DNA of 64,000 bases from Monosporascus cannonballus (GCA_004154925.1 QJNS01000008.1:62001-126000); one strand, 5' to 3'. Numbered from the stretch's first letter, positions 13,383 to 26,029 are shown. The notes: a model not told the origin generated them from the letters alone. Program-made: numbers and translations.

Positions 13383-14828
13383 TCACAACCCCTGGACAAC
13401 CTCATCTATTATCCTTTGAATAACCTCACTTACAAACTCCTCGGTATAGTAAGACTGGTTAAAGCACACCTGCAGTCTGATCTTGTCCCGGAATGTAGAA
13501 ATATGGAAATATGCGCCTTGGTCCAAAACATCAACAGACCACCATAGATCCTCAACCTCTACCTGGTCGCTTTCATTGTCTCCAAACGAATATTTTCGCT
13601 GAACGAATTTCTCCATTAGCCCAAGACTGCTGACTGCGGGACTTCTGAACGTGGGAGATCCGAAGCTAAGCCCAGAAACGACCTGTGTGTAGCGATCGAT
13701 CCAAGGTCCCAACATGGTCAGGAAGCTCACTGGCTTGCCTTCGTCATCTTTGACAACGTCTGACAGATCGGTTGCGTATTTAGCACCGACTTTTCGAGCA
13801 AGATCTACAAAACTGATTTCAGGATTGAGACCGTCGGGAATGCAATAAGAGACTGCAGTCGAATAAAGGCCGACGGCAAGTTCTGGTCGTGGGTCTGAGC
13901 CAAATAAGAACTTGCGCATGTTTGCAGTAACAACGATGAGTAAGTCCTTAGATGGCGAGTCCTGTGGATAAGATGCAGTAACACGAACGAGTGCAGTGTG
14001 TATGGCGGCTGCAACACTGATCTTGTGCTTGAGACACGCTTTTCTCACATCAGCTGACAAAGTCTCGTCGAGCTTGAATACAAGACGGCGGGTGTCTGTC
14101 GGCGGGGAGGTTTCAGCACCTGCTCGCATCGGGAGAGCAATACCCGGCAAGCCTTGCTGGAGTTGATTGATAAACTTGTCTACACCCTTCTTGATGTATG
14201 CTGGTGATTCCTCGTAGGACATAGCCTTGGCGCCTATGCCCACGCCAGGACTTGGAGTGGGGACCTTAATGTTTGAGGGATATGAGTTTATATCAACATT
14301 GAGTCCAAGACGCATAATTGATGTTAAAGAGGTGAGGAGACTATGAGTTAGTTGGGAGAATCCAATGCCCTCAATTTGTAGGTGCGATGCACGCATCAAA
14401 AGCTCAGAAGTGACTGGAATCCAGTGAGCAGTGATTGTTGGCTTCGTGGGATATTTGCTGACAGCATCCCCTGCAGATTTGTAGATGGCTGAAGGTCCTT
14501 GTTCAGCAAAGAATGTGGTTTTCAACCAATGTTCGGGGTCCAGAGGCCGAATTGTATACTTCATATCGTCCAGCGAGTTCGACGAATATGTCGCTCCCAG
14601 TTGGGGATGAAGATATCGCGTCAAGAGCCAAGCGCGACGAACATAGGGAGTAGGATCCGTGACGGAGCTGGGAAACTTGAGCTTTACGACATAGTTGCTG
14701 CCGAAAGAATCGCGTTCTCGTGTCAAGTTACCTCCACCAACTATCCGATGGAACCATTTTTCCAGTGGATCAAAAGGGCGAGTAATCTCATTTTGACCCG
14801 AAATCTCCCAGCCAGCAGGGGCACTCAT
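13383..14828 (-). CDS. BAHD/condensation-like acyltransferase (alcohol acetyltransferase superfamily)
   Basis: An intact, intronless 481-residue protein. Length and layout fit the fungal CoA-dependent acyltransferases of the chloramphenicol acetyltransferase-like fold (trichothecene 15-O-acetyltransferase/alcohol acetyltransferase type), which move an acyl group from CoA to a hydroxyl or amine of a secondary metabolite. The catalytic HxxxDG motif appears as H149-L-Q-I-E153-G, inside SHLQIEGIGFSQL, so the usual Asp is Glu. A C-terminal SSLGLMEKF segment (about 400-408) may stand where DFGWG-like motifs sit in relatives. There is no signal peptide or membrane segment, so it is probably cytosolic. 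The start at 14,828 is the first Met of the frame, about 80 bp from a TATATA on the coding strand. No RIP damage. It was once the divergent neighbour of the siderophore-type acyltransferase, and the substrate is unknown. Confidence 0.75.
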   Translation of the reverse strand: MSAPAGWEISGQNEITRPFDPLEKWFHRIVGGGNLTRERDSFGSNYVVKLKFPSSVTDPTPYVRRAWLLTRYLHPQLGATYSSNSLDDMKYTIRPLDPEHWLKTTFFAEQGPSAIYKSAGDAVSKYPTKPTITAHWIPVTSELLMRASHLQIEGIGFSQLTHSLLTSLTSIMRLGLNVDINSYPSNIKVPTPSPGVGIGAKAMSYEESPAYIKKGVDKFINQLQQGLPGIALPMRAGAETSPPTDTRRLVFKLDETLSADVRKACLKHKISVAAAIHTALVRVTASYPQDSPSKDLLIVVTANMRKFLFGSDPRPELAVGLYSTAVSYCIPDGLNPEISFVDLARKVGAKYATDLSDVVKDDEGKPVSFLTMLGPWIDRYTQVVSGLSFGSPTFRSPAVSSLGLMEKFVQRKYSFGDNESDQVEVEDLWWSVDVLDQGAYFHISTFRDKIRLQVCFNQSYYTEEFVSEVIQRIIDEVVQGL

Positions 14829-15313
14829 CTTGTTTCAAAGAGGGGGCTGTGAATGTGGACGGGAAGAAGAAATAGTTTAGGGAAATGGTAATAATGAGTA
14901 AAACTGGTATATATGATGAAGAAGAAAGGAGTAAATTATTATATCCTTAAATATGTAGATATTGTTGGCGAATATTATAGCTGACTGTGGAACAACCCTA
15001 CTAGAGCCTTAAGGCTGTTTAGGAGGTAGAGATAAGGCCTCAGAGCGTGGACCCTCACTAGCCGCTTCGGGAGCAAAATCATGATTCTAGCTATTTCTCC
15101 CATCTCATGGACGGCCGTACGACTTACTCTCAAAAGTGGGGACCCACGATTCTATGGAGCTTCCACTAACCTGGACTGGCTTACTTTCCGCCTCGGTCAC
15201 GTTTCGGACCATGGCATTATCATTTCTTTCTGCTTCTTGTGTTTCTGTAGGTATAGCTTCATAGGGTTTACTCTTTCGTTAGTTAAGTTGTTCGTGATCA
15301 TTCAATTGCAAAA
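14829..15313. promoter_or_regulatory. Shared divergent promoter between two acyltransferase genes
   Basis: 485 bp of unique DNA between the start at 14,828 (minus) and the ATG at 15,314 (plus). A TATATA box near 14,909-14,916 suits the minus-strand gene. An AGATAA element at 15,030-15,035 fits the HGATAR core bound by fungal GATA factors, which include the iron regulator of siderophore genes; a single short match is weak evidence. The ATG at 15,314 has a good context (CAAAAATGGC). The small ORFs that can be drawn here are not supported as genes. Confidence 0.45.
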
Positions 15314-15333
15314 ATGGCAGCGCCTATTGTTCA
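15314..15333 (+). pseudogene. First codons of the split siderophore-type acyltransferase gene
   Basis: ATG GCA GCG CCT ATT GTT CA: six codons and two bases, ending exactly at the left copy of the GTTCA target duplication (15,329-15,333). The same GTTCA recurs at 27,048-27,052, after which the gene's frame continues without a break. Removing 15,334-27,052 joins the two parts in frame. The true start codon of the gene is therefore here, 11.7 kb upstream of the rest. It could still start a short chimeric peptide running into the LTR (open to 15,502), which I do not regard as a gene. Confidence 0.8.
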
Positions 15334-15551
15334 TGTCGAACCTAGCAACGCCATGGCGTCGTTAGCTGACAGTCTAGTGGTAATTGCTTCGGTCACTCCG
15401 GTACCCTTATCTCTGGGCTACCACTGTTTTTATGTGTATTTAAGGAGATTTCGCTACCTTAGTTTCTATAGTCAGGATCATTTAAAAGTTATCAACCTAT
15501 AATACTTTCTTTCTAGTTAAATGTTTCAGTATGTAATGTTAAGGTCTTATA
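15334..15551 (+). repeat. 5' LTR of the Copia element
   Basis: It begins TGTCGAACCTAGCAACG and ends GGTCTTATA, and closely matches 26,828-27,047. The match includes TTAGCTGACAGTCTAGTGG and CTACCACTGTTTTTATGTG, with mostly transition differences. GTTCA lies immediately before it. Confidence 0.85.
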
Positions 15552-16514
15552 GTTGTAAGCCCGGTCCGTATTTTTTTTAGCTGTGCTGTGATATATTTTT
15601 TGTATATTGTTTTAAGGTTATTCGGAATTTTATTATCGCTTTTGTAGTGACTTTTTAATTTATTGCAATTATTAAAGATTTTTCTTATTTAATCGTTAGC
15701 CGCTTATTTTAACCTAGTTAACTTTATATTATTTTGAAAGCTATAATTATTTAATTAATAAACTTTAACGACTTTTTCGTTGAAACGCACTTTTAAATAT
15801 TTAGTTACGAAAGGAATTTCTAAACAGTGTAACATTTTCATGTTTTATATTAATATAAAATTTAATATATTGTAGGTATACATTAATTTCAACGAAATTT
15901 AAGTAATATTTTTATTAACAGAACTTATATTTTCAGCTTTATTATATTTAAATTAATGTAATTAATGAATTATTTTTAAAAAACGAAATTTATAAAGTTC
16001 GAAAAGGTTTTAAATGTATATAATAAAAACTAGCTTTTTATATTATTTAAAAACCACCTTTAATTAAAATCAGTAACCTTTTTAAGTAGTTCGTCTATTT
16101 TAATTATTATTAAATAAATGAAAAAACCATATATTTCGAAAAAGGTTTATTGATTTAAAAAATAAATTTAAACCTAATAATAACGATCGAATATATAAGG
16201 TTAACGTTCGATTTAAATAAACATTAAAAACTAATATATTTTGGATAAATATATAACTATTTATATATTAAAAATGTATAGGAAAGCAGTAAAGCTTTAA
16301 ATTCTAACCGTCGCCGGTTATCACGATTACTTAAAAGGATTAAAAACTATCAACACGTTTTTCCAAATTTTTCCAATATTAAAACAGCTACGATAAAAGA
16401 AATTTTATTCGAAAGCAGAAATCCTGCGAAAATACTATTTATGTAAATGTTCGCAAAGCGATTTCAAGGTTATATAAGGTTACGAATAGTTTAAAATATT
16501 ACCGCCGAACAAAT

Positions 16515-16798
16515 TGTGACGAGCTATAAGGTTTAACCAACTATTAAACTTTAAGTTAATGGGTTTATATTGGCAGGAGTATCGTGGGAATCTGAACAAT
16601 AGATATAGTAACATATCACGTCTCGTAATGCCAAAGGTGCCTTGGATAACGATATTATATTGCAAATTAAAGTTATTTAAATTATGAAAGTAATAAACGT
16701 ATATATCTTTTTTCTTTTTGGCTTAATTATTCGTAATTACGCCGTTAATAATAATTACGATTACTTAAAATCATTTTTAATTATTAATAATTATTAGC
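16515..16798 (-). repeat. Truncated 3' LTR of the nested minus-strand Gypsy
   Basis: It matches the distal part of the LTR at 22,432-22,803. At about 16,798 the similarity to the LTR stops and resumes as interior sequence equivalent to position 43,672 of the element at 37,650-44,360. The outer end and the CAAAT duplication are intact. Confidence 0.7.
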
Positions 16799-19700
16799 TT
16801 AGTATTAATATTTGGAACGTAAGAAAACGTTTACCGAAAAATAATTATTAAATTTTTAACGACTTTATTTTAAGGTTTAACGCAAATATTAAGAAAAAAT
16901 AAATAAGATTTTTTTCGTTTTATTGGTTTACGTAAATAAAAAACGTTAATTCGTTCGAACGGCGTTATTATAATATAGCGTAAATTCCATTCGTTAAATA
17001 AGTTAAAAAAATAAAAACGTCGAAAATAAAAATAATTAAAGGCCGCCGTTACGGTTATTACGTTAACATATATTACGGCTAAGTAACCCGATATTCCGGC
17101 TACCGACTAGTCGGTTATTAATTAGGACGCGCTTATTGTTGCTGGTAAAAGTTTTTTAATAAGCGTTAAATGCTAATAATATTGTTAGCGGGTTTCTAGA
17201 TATTTTCGGAATTTAAATGTTTTTTTTACTTCATTAATTACTAAGTAAATCCGGTTTATTTTCGCATATCGAAATTTTTTTACTTTATATACCTATTTGT
17301 TTTTTATTTTTATATCGTTTTATGCTGTATATATTTTGATTATATTTGCTGTTAATTTAAATAAAGAAATCTAAAAAATTAAATGGAATTTAACCCTTAA
17401 TAAAAATTGTAATTGTAATTATTAATTATTTTCTGAGATTTTCTTAGTAATATTATATAAACCGATATATTTAAAATCGAATCTTTTATTGGATTACTTC
17501 GTTTAAATATTTTTAATAATAAAAAACTATTTTCTTTTTTTCGAAAATTAATCCGTTTACCTTTTTTTAATTATAATACTTATTGATTTAATTCCACACG
17601 AATTCCAGTTTTATTTTAATTTTTTAATATAGTTATCGTAGTTATTCTAACGTAAAAATTATTTTTACATTAATTAAACCGTTATTACGTATTTCTTTGT
17701 AAACTTTTAAAATAAAACCAAAATTTTCGTTCGTAAATATTATCTTAATATTTTTGTAATAACTGGTATTATAAAATAATTACGCACTCGGTAATTCATT
17801 GATTTAATTGTTTTCTTTATAATTAATATAATATCCTTAATATATTTTTAAAATTTAATTTATCCGTTTTATTTATTCATTTATTTATAATTTAAATATG
17901 TTGAATAATTTGTGGTTTAAGGCGATTTTAGTTATAAAACCTTATTAAAACTTTAATACAAAAATTAATTATTTGTTTAATATAATTTTTATTAATAATT
18001 TATATATATTAAAAATATATTTGAAAAAAATATATATTAATTATTCGGCGTTTATATCCATATAATATGGTAGGAAATAAAAAGGCTTCGTAAATTGGTC
18101 GACGATTACGAAACCACTATCATAATATTTTTCCGTAATTAGATTTTTTATTATAAATAATTTAATAATAAAGTCGAATATAATTAAATTTTATAGTTGC
18201 TTTATAATTAGTAATAGTTATAGTTTTCCGTATGGCTTATATTATCGAATTTTTATTTTAGTGTAATTATCGTATTATTATACGATTTTCTGTACTATTA
18301 ATTTTATTGTAAAAAAATATATAAATTAAAATCCGTTTAAAGTTTTATAAATCCCTAAATAATTATATAATTAATATTCGTATATACTTCGAATTAAACT
18401 TTATTAATATTTTTTGGAATTTATATTTTAATTATTCTTTTTGGTTTTTTGTAAAATTAACGTTATATTATTAAATTTTCTAATGTATATCGGAAAACGC
18501 TCCCCGAATCGTCGTAACTTATCGTATACATAAATAATTTTCTGTAATAGTATTAAAAATTATATAATTAATTTTATTTAATTTCTTTTAAAATTTAATT
18601 ACTTATTTAAAGCGTTTATTTTACCGTTTTTTATTATCTTTTTATAAATAATAACGAAATCGAAATTCTTTAGTTTTTTTGCGTATTTTAATTATTGTTT
18701 TATAAATTTCTTAATCGTAGTAAATCGGGTAAAATTTTGATAATCCGTATAAACCTTAACTTTATACAAATTTCCATTTAAAAAATACCTAAATTCCCGA
18801 AATACTATAATAATAGTTATAAATTCCTTATTTAAAATACCGCAAGTAAATATAATTCTTTTTAAGTTATTTAAAAAAATATAATAAGGTATAATTTACC
18901 TCAATTTTTTGGTTATCCGATTATTACCCTTAATACGTAATTCGAAATATCGGTTTTTCATTTAATAAAACGGTTTGGATCTTACATAATTAATATTAAT
19001 TCGTTAAGAATTATATGCTTAATATTTCGAAATATTTTTTCCGTATTTGGCATTTATTTAATGTTCTTTTCGTAAAATTTATTAATAATATATTTATTTT
19101 CCTAAAATTTAAAATAAATTTCCTATAATAATTAACGAATTTATGGAATACCTATATTTTTTGATTATTATTAATATTTGTTATTTTGTAATTATAGTAG
19201 TTTTCTTAATATTTATCTTAATATGTTTTAAAGTGATAATATGTTCGAAATATTCCACTTTTTATATATAAAATTAACCTTTTTTTGCGTTAATAAATAA
19301 CTTTGCATTTTATAACTTTAAAGAACCTTATAAATATATTTTGCGTATATTCTTTCTATTTCCGAAAATATCGAAATATTTTTATAATACCTAATTAATT
19401 ATTCGTTGAAAGCATTAATACGTTCGTAAACCCCATTCACATAATTAAATATCTAAATAATTCGTATATTATTTTACAAAATATTATTTTATTTATATTT
19501 TTTTAATTTTAATAAGGTTATATTTATTTTTAAAATCAAATATGATAAAATATTTGGTTCCATAAAATCGGTTTTTTATTTCCGTAATTAAAGGTAATAA
19601 TATTTAATTCTTAATAATAATATTATTTAATTATTAGTAATTAATTATAAATAGTAATCTTCCGTTTCTTTTGTTATAAAAAATATCGGGTATTTTACTA

Positions 19701-22431
19701 ATAATTTGAAAGGTAGAATTTATCCTTTTTGTAATTAATTTTCTAAGTAATTTTTGAAAATATGTAATTCGTTTCCGCTAAACTTATAAATAAGGTATAA
19801 CTTTATCCAAAATTTTTTTAAAGATTATTTTATAATTTTATTCGTTATATTTTAATACTTTCATATCGAATTCCTTGTTAAAAAGCTATTTGTATTTATA
19901 ATATTATAATAATATATTAATTCAATTCCTTAACTTTTTCAGTTATTAGTTTTGTTATTTTATATCGTTATTTAATTATTTTAATTTTGCTTTAATAATA
20001 ATAATAATACGTCGTATTTCTTAATGTCCGTTTTTTTCTTATATTTTGTTCCTTTAAGTAATAAGGTAGTTGTCGTATTTTTATGTTTATTTCCGTCGTT
20101 ATTATGTATCGAATATTAAAATTTTAATTTCTTTTTTTGTTATTTATTAATAAAAAATAAAACCAATTTTATTCAATTAATTTTACCGTCAATGAAGATT
20201 CCGTACTGGCATATTTATAATAATCTTAAAATTATATCGCAAGTCCCGAATAAAATAATATCGAAATTAATTATCTGGTATTGTTTTTTAATAAAAAATT
20301 TAAAATAATTAATTTCGCGTATAATTTCTTTATTATTATAAATAAATTTTTAACTTTCGGTATTTGTAATTATATAAAGTTTTAACTTATATTTCCATAA
20401 TAATTTAAATTTATTAATTATATTTGGTACCATATAATTACTGCCCAAAATTCCCTAATTTACCATTACGATATATTAATACGTTCCGATTCGTATATCC
20501 AAAATAATAAGGTCGTTAACGCTTTTTATCGTTATATTTAAAGCTTTTCTTAAGAAATCTTTTAATTTCTTTAGGTTTCGTTATTTTGCCTTTTTTTTAT
20601 AGATAATCCTTTTCTTTTAATTTTTGTTTAAATTTATTAAGCCTTATTTATGCTTTTATATATAACGTAATAAGTTGTTATCTTTGTTATTATTGCCGGC
20701 ATATTATTCCTTTAAGTTATATTAATTATTTTTAAGTTTTTTATAATTTTTGTATCGACTAAATCTTTTTTTATATTTACGATTACATTTTATTATCCGT
20801 CATCCTAATTATCGTTTTAAAGATTTTCCGTAAATTAACATATTTCTTTTTTAATAATTCTTTTTAAAAAGATTATAATAAATGCTAATTAAAAATAAAA
20901 ATCCGTAATAACTTTTTAATAATGCTTTTTTACCGTACGTTAAATTAACTCTTTTTTCATGTAATAATTGTATCATTTATAATAACAAAAGAGGTATTTT
21001 TACGAATATGATTCTTTTTCGGGTTAATTTTTTATTTCGGCTAATTACCGGATATTTTTTGGGGTTATAGTTCGAAAATATTAATACCAGTATTTATTAT
21101 TTTTATTCTATCCGGTTTGATTTAAAAACCTGAATTTTTCGTAATATATACGGGTAATTCGTATATAAATATGTTATTTTTATTCCTTATAATCGGGATA
21201 TTTTCGTTGTCGGCAATATATAGCATGTATTCTGCCGTATCGATTAAGGGTTCCGGGATAAACTCTTTTTATCTAGTTTTGATATTCGCATAATTATTTT
21301 TATCATATTTCTTATTATATTCGCAATATTTGCTAAATTAGCTTCTTGGCTTTTTGTCTTTTTCGTTAAATCTTTTATCGTAATAATCCTTATTAAACCT
21401 TTTATCGGAGGCCTAATATATACTTAGTTTGGATTATATTAATAGCTTTATTATTATTTCCTTAATTATTCTTAAATTGTTTTTCCTATATAAGGATTTA
21501 ATTATCTTATTGTAGCTTTTTAGGCTTTTTGTATTTATAAACCTTATATCTTATTTTATCATAATTAAAATATTTAATTTGGCTCTAATTTTATTTATAA
21601 ATAACGCCGAATTCCATAAATTCTGGTGCCGTTTTATAAAAAGTAAAAGGTATATTTTGTTTTTTCCCCTGGTTGCATTTATTATATTTTAAACATAAAA
21701 CGTATTATTCTTTTTTTTATCGTTTTTTAAATTGTCAATTATAAATTTCAATTATTTTTACGATATACGGGTTTGAGTTATTTAATTATTTAATTCGAAT
21801 AATCTTATTTTTTATATCATTTTTTAACCTTTTATAAAATATAGGGATAAAAACGTCGGCCTTTTTATTTTCCTATCCGGCTTTAATCCTAAAACTTTTA
21901 AAATTTAGGGCATATTTAAACGCAGGTCTTTTTTATCGGAATTGCAAGAATTATTAAACCGTTAATCGTTTTTTATCCGGATTGCCGAAATTATCACGTA
22001 TTTTTGTCGAAATTAATATAAATTGAAAAAATCTTATTAATAAGATTTTCCTTCTTTATTTCTTTTATTTTTAGAAAATATCTTATAATAGGTTTAAATA
22101 AATTAACCGTATTTTTTATTAAGCATATTTCTATTATTAAAATTATATTTGTGAAGTCGTTAATGTTTAAAAAGCAAAAATAAACTTATGCTTTAATTAA
22201 AATCATTTATGGATCATTTTTTCCATTACAAGGTTGCGGGTTTTTTGGCTGTATGCGAGCAAAAAAGAATTAGGTAAATAACGTAGCCCTAAATTATCGA
22301 ATTTCTTTTTCCAATTTCTATATTTAAGCCTAAAACTGCTAAATAAGGGTTTCTTAAATATTAAACAATATTTTAATAATATTAAATATAATTTAAAATT
22401 TAACGGTATTATTAAACAAAAATTTATAATA

Positions 22432-22803
22432 TATAATAAGTTATAAAATTTAATTAATTATTACACCTTAAATCGACGAATTTATATTAATAAAAATATT
22501 GTAAAAATCTAAATAATAAATATAATAACGTTTTACGTTTCGTAATATTAATGATATTTTGGGTAACGATATTATATTATCAGTGAAAATTATTTAAATT
22601 ATAGAGATAATAATCGTATATATCTTTTTTTTGGTTTGATTATTCGTAATTACGCCGTTGGTAATAATTACGATTACTTAAGATTATTTTTCATTATTAA
22701 TAATCTCTGGCTTAACATTGATCACCGTTACGTAACCCGGAAGGTGGCCCGTATATTCCCTGCCTAATCGTTTCTTAAGACCGGAGCTTGTCGGGTCGTA
22801 ACA
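22432..22803 (-). repeat. 5' LTR of the nested minus-strand Gypsy
   Basis: 372 bp, of the same type as the LTRs at 37,650-38,019 and 43,988-44,360. The first bases (complement of 22,760-22,803), TGTTACGACCCGACAAGC, are almost free of RIP, while the distal part is heavily mutated. Confidence 0.85.
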
Positions 22804-24122
22804 CAAATATTATAGAAAACGTTCGATGTTACCTGAAATAAAACCCCTTTTAATTAAACAAAAGAATTTAAGAATATTTTAAATAACCGCAATAATGACC
22901 GTAACAATAACGATAACGATTGTAATAATTATCAAACAAAATAATACATGTATAAAAAGCTATATGTTGTAAAACAAATATCTTATATTTGTAAAAAGAT
23001 GTAGTTTAATAAATAAACCGAAAGTTATAAAATGAAAAAACTCATAAACGAACGTGATTCGAAAATATATCCATTATTAAAGTTTTCAATTAAATGCGCC
23101 AAAGAAACGCGTAATTTCAAACTTCTCAATTAATTTTAATACTTTTAGTTAAAACATTTCTACTAATTATGGGTTTATAAAATGACAACGTCATTACCCG
23201 GTATAGTCTGAAAAGGTTTAAGTTTTTAAATGTTTATTCTAACTGTTATATAAATAACCGCAAAATTGATTTCGTTAATTTATATCCTTTAAAAATAAAA
23301 TAAAAGATTTTGACTAAAAGAAAATATTTAAATATTTTAAGCGAAGATATATGAAAAGTCTCGTTTGTTATCTTAATAAAACAATGTAATACCTTTTCTT
23401 AAAAACATTATTTGTATATCTTTAAAATATATATTAATCTAACTTCGTACAAATTTTTAACTGGTTAAAATATAGTAAAATTGGGAAACTGACGTTACAT
23501 ATTATAAAACAATAAAACCAAAATAATATAAATATTAATTAAGAAAAGTGCTAACCCGTTATATATTACCTTAAAATAATTTTGAAAAACAAAAACGACG
23601 ACATTATCCTAAGAATATTTATAATAACTCAAAAATAACTCCATGGTTCCAGTAAATAATAACGGCGTTAAAAGTAAAGTTATTTTCAAAAATGAAAACG
23701 AGAATTTCGTTTCGAAGTTTTTAATTTAGAAATTCTTACCTTCTAAACTAAATTTATAGCAAAACTTCTAAGGCAACGACTTTCGGCTTTCTTTAAAGCT
23801 TTTAAAAGGAGATATTATGATATAGTACGGAAAGTTTATATATTTAAACTTACGTACTTTCGAAAAAATAATAAAAATAATGACTGAAATAAAAATCTAA
23901 CTGTTTTTAACGATTTAACACCAAGATTATTATGGCACTAAAACGCAGAAAAAGGTCTTACGGAAATAACCGACTAAAAGGGCACTTTTTTTCAAACGAT
24001 ATACGTTAATTCTTTCGAATTTAATAACGCTTTTAACGAGCGTAACAAAACATTAATTATTATTTATTAAATTTTTAAATTTAAAATTAATTACACCTTG
24101 AAGCGAAAAACATATGGTTTAA

Positions 24123-24254
24123 TGTTACGGTTCGGGGGTACCGTGCAGCTCCAGACATGTATACGGCCGTAAGCACTAGGATAATTGCCACAATTGCGAT
24201 CATTCCACCGATCTTTTGCCCTCGGTAGTGTAGCGCTATAGTGCAGCCGTAACA
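24123..24254. mobile_element. Possible small TIR element inside the Copia interior
   Basis: 132 bp of balanced composition in a RIP-saturated background. It starts TGTTACGGTT and ends AGCCGTAACA, so the ends form an inverted repeat of about 9 of 10 bases. No ORF. The immediate flanks do not show a clear duplication, so a MITE is only one possibility; a chance unmutated patch is another. Confidence 0.35.
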
Positions 24255-25119
24255 AAATCGCGGAATTCAACTATTAAATCGATAGTATTTTTATCTTACT
24301 TGTAATAATAGCTTTTTTAAGCATTTTAAAAACTATTTTTAGTAATAATCCTTAAAATATAAATGTTATTAAATGAATAAATAATTCGGTAATATAAAAC
24401 CAGCTTAAAGATTATTTAAAATATATTCGTAATAACCATAAACATTAATAAGTCAGACATTTTATAAGATATTAAAAAAAGAATTTTAATAAAGTTTGTA
24501 AGTTATTTTTTAATAAAAATTCTTTTAATTCGATAATTAATAGTAATTTCAAAAAGGATTTTAAATATTTTTAATAAAACCAACAATTAGAAAAATAAAA
24601 TTATATAACTTTATTTACCTACATTCAAAATTACGTCGGTTTTTAAAAATTTAAACTTTTAATAACTTAACGTAATACGATCTGATAAAGTTTAAATTAC
24701 ATTACTAAACCTTTTTTAAATACAGTAACGTTGTACCGAATTAAATTTCTTAAATTAATTAACTCTTTTTATATGTAAGATGAACTGTAAAAAAAGAAAG
24801 AAAATATTATTTTCGACCAAGATTAACTATAAATTAAAAAACGAAAGGTTTTATACGTATCGAACCGTTTTTATCGTTATTGTTTAACCGCAATTAACTA
24901 CAATTATTTATATCCTATTAACGATCTTATTGTCCTTTAAAATTAACAAAAAGATATATAACATAAATACGTTAAAACCTAAAAAATAAGTATATAAAAA
25001 AATAAAGTTAAATATATCGAGTGAAACGACTAATTATTATTACCATTTTATAGAAAGCAATTTCAAACGTAGATTTTAACGGTATCCTTTCGTTAACATA
25101 AATACTCATATACAAATTT

Positions 25120-25640
25120 AATAAATACGGGGTATTTTAAAAGTTTAAAGCTAAAATTATTATCCGTAATAACCTTTAGCCGCGTAAAGATTTTAACTCT
25201 TACATTGTTATATTAACAGGCAAATCTTTTCGTATTCTTATAATTATTATAACCCGATTTAACTTTAAAGATTATTAACGTAATATTATAAAAGTATTTT
25301 CCTGTAACGATTTGAATAAATTTATATACGTACTTTTTTATAAGGATTTATACGCCTGGGTTTTTATCTAAGGCTCTGGAAAGTTTTATACAGCTTAAAG
25401 CGATCACCATTTTTATAGTAACGAGACCTAACGATAGGTTTAAAAAACTGAAATTAAAATTCGTTCCGGATAATTGCTACGTAATAATTAATCACTGGTT
25501 AACGTTATTTTTTTACGTTAATTATATAACTATAATATATAAAATTTACGATATAATACGCAATAAAAAATTCCTCGAAAAACATATATAACGCTGTTAT
25601 ATTAATAACCATAAAAAGCTATAATAGTTTTTTAAAATAC
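25120..25640 (+). pseudogene. Copia reverse transcriptase, RIP-inactivated
   Basis: Reading through stops, the plus strand at 25,121-25,250 gives FKAKIIIRNNL, a former Trp/Gln, PRKDFNSY, matching the Copia RT start (K-A-R-L-V-x-R-G/N-x-Q-x-x-x-x-D-F). At 25,381-25,420 VLYSLKRSPFLW fits the Copia hallmark SLYGLKQSPRxW. At 25,509-25,530 FFYVNYIT stands for FFYVDDIx, with the catalytic Asp pair lost. Frame changes occur between blocks. In its active form this enzyme copies element RNA into DNA in virus-like particles; here it is dead. Confidence 0.75.
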
Positions 25641-26029
25641 GTATTTTATAAAACCGTACGGTTAGAAAGTTATAGCTGTTATAAAATACTTACTAAAAGA
25701 AGTTATATATACGTTTTCAATTAAATAGTTTTAAGAAATATAAAAACAAAATATTAACAACGTTTAAAAAGTTATATTTCGAACAGGTCGAAAACTTAGT
25801 ATATAAAACTATTGTAACTTGTTCGAATTCAATTAAACCAATTTTTTATTTGTTATGATACCTCAAAAATCTAAGTTTTACATATAAGAACGTTATTAAC
25901 GAAGTTATTTTTTACGCTTATTTTACGCGTATTTTAACGTTGAAACTCGGAGAGAACGGAAATTCTAACGTACGATCGCTTTTGTATATAAATAACGCGT
26001 TATCGCAAATAATCTGAATAAAAAAGTTT

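Larger units (their letters stand above)
16515..22803 (-). mobile_element. Full-length Ty3/Gypsy chromovirus, minus strand, nested in Copia
   Basis: 6,289 bp flanked by a perfect 5-bp duplication CAAAT (16,510-16,514 and 22,804-22,808). The 5' LTR is 22,432-22,803 (its right end reads GGGTCGTAACA, the complement of TGTTACGACCC). The 3' LTR starts at 16,515 with TGTGACG. The interior is saturated with RIP. The complement of about 17,150-17,250 is the chromodomain region and that of about 19,330-19,390 the reverse-transcriptase centre. The 3' end has lost about 0.4 kb (rest of the interior, polypurine tract and first part of the 3' LTR), including the antisense ORF found in sister elements. Confidence 0.85.

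Noticed and set aside
14499..14852. 117-codon plus-strand frame
   Set aside because: Antisense shadow of the acyltransferase 13,383-14,828; no features.
15081..15502. 94- and 62-codon plus-strand frames
   Set aside because: The first is in the divergent promoter and runs past the real ATG in another frame. The second is the true start codon but reads into the Copia LTR after 20 bases.
16480..16665. 61-codon minus-strand frame
   Set aside because: It lies in the 3' LTR end of the nested Gypsy and crosses its boundary at 16,515.
25781..25840. Possible tRNA or short RNA gene in the more balanced stretch of the Copia interior
   Set aside because: No cloverleaf or T-loop consensus could be found; this is pol sequence.
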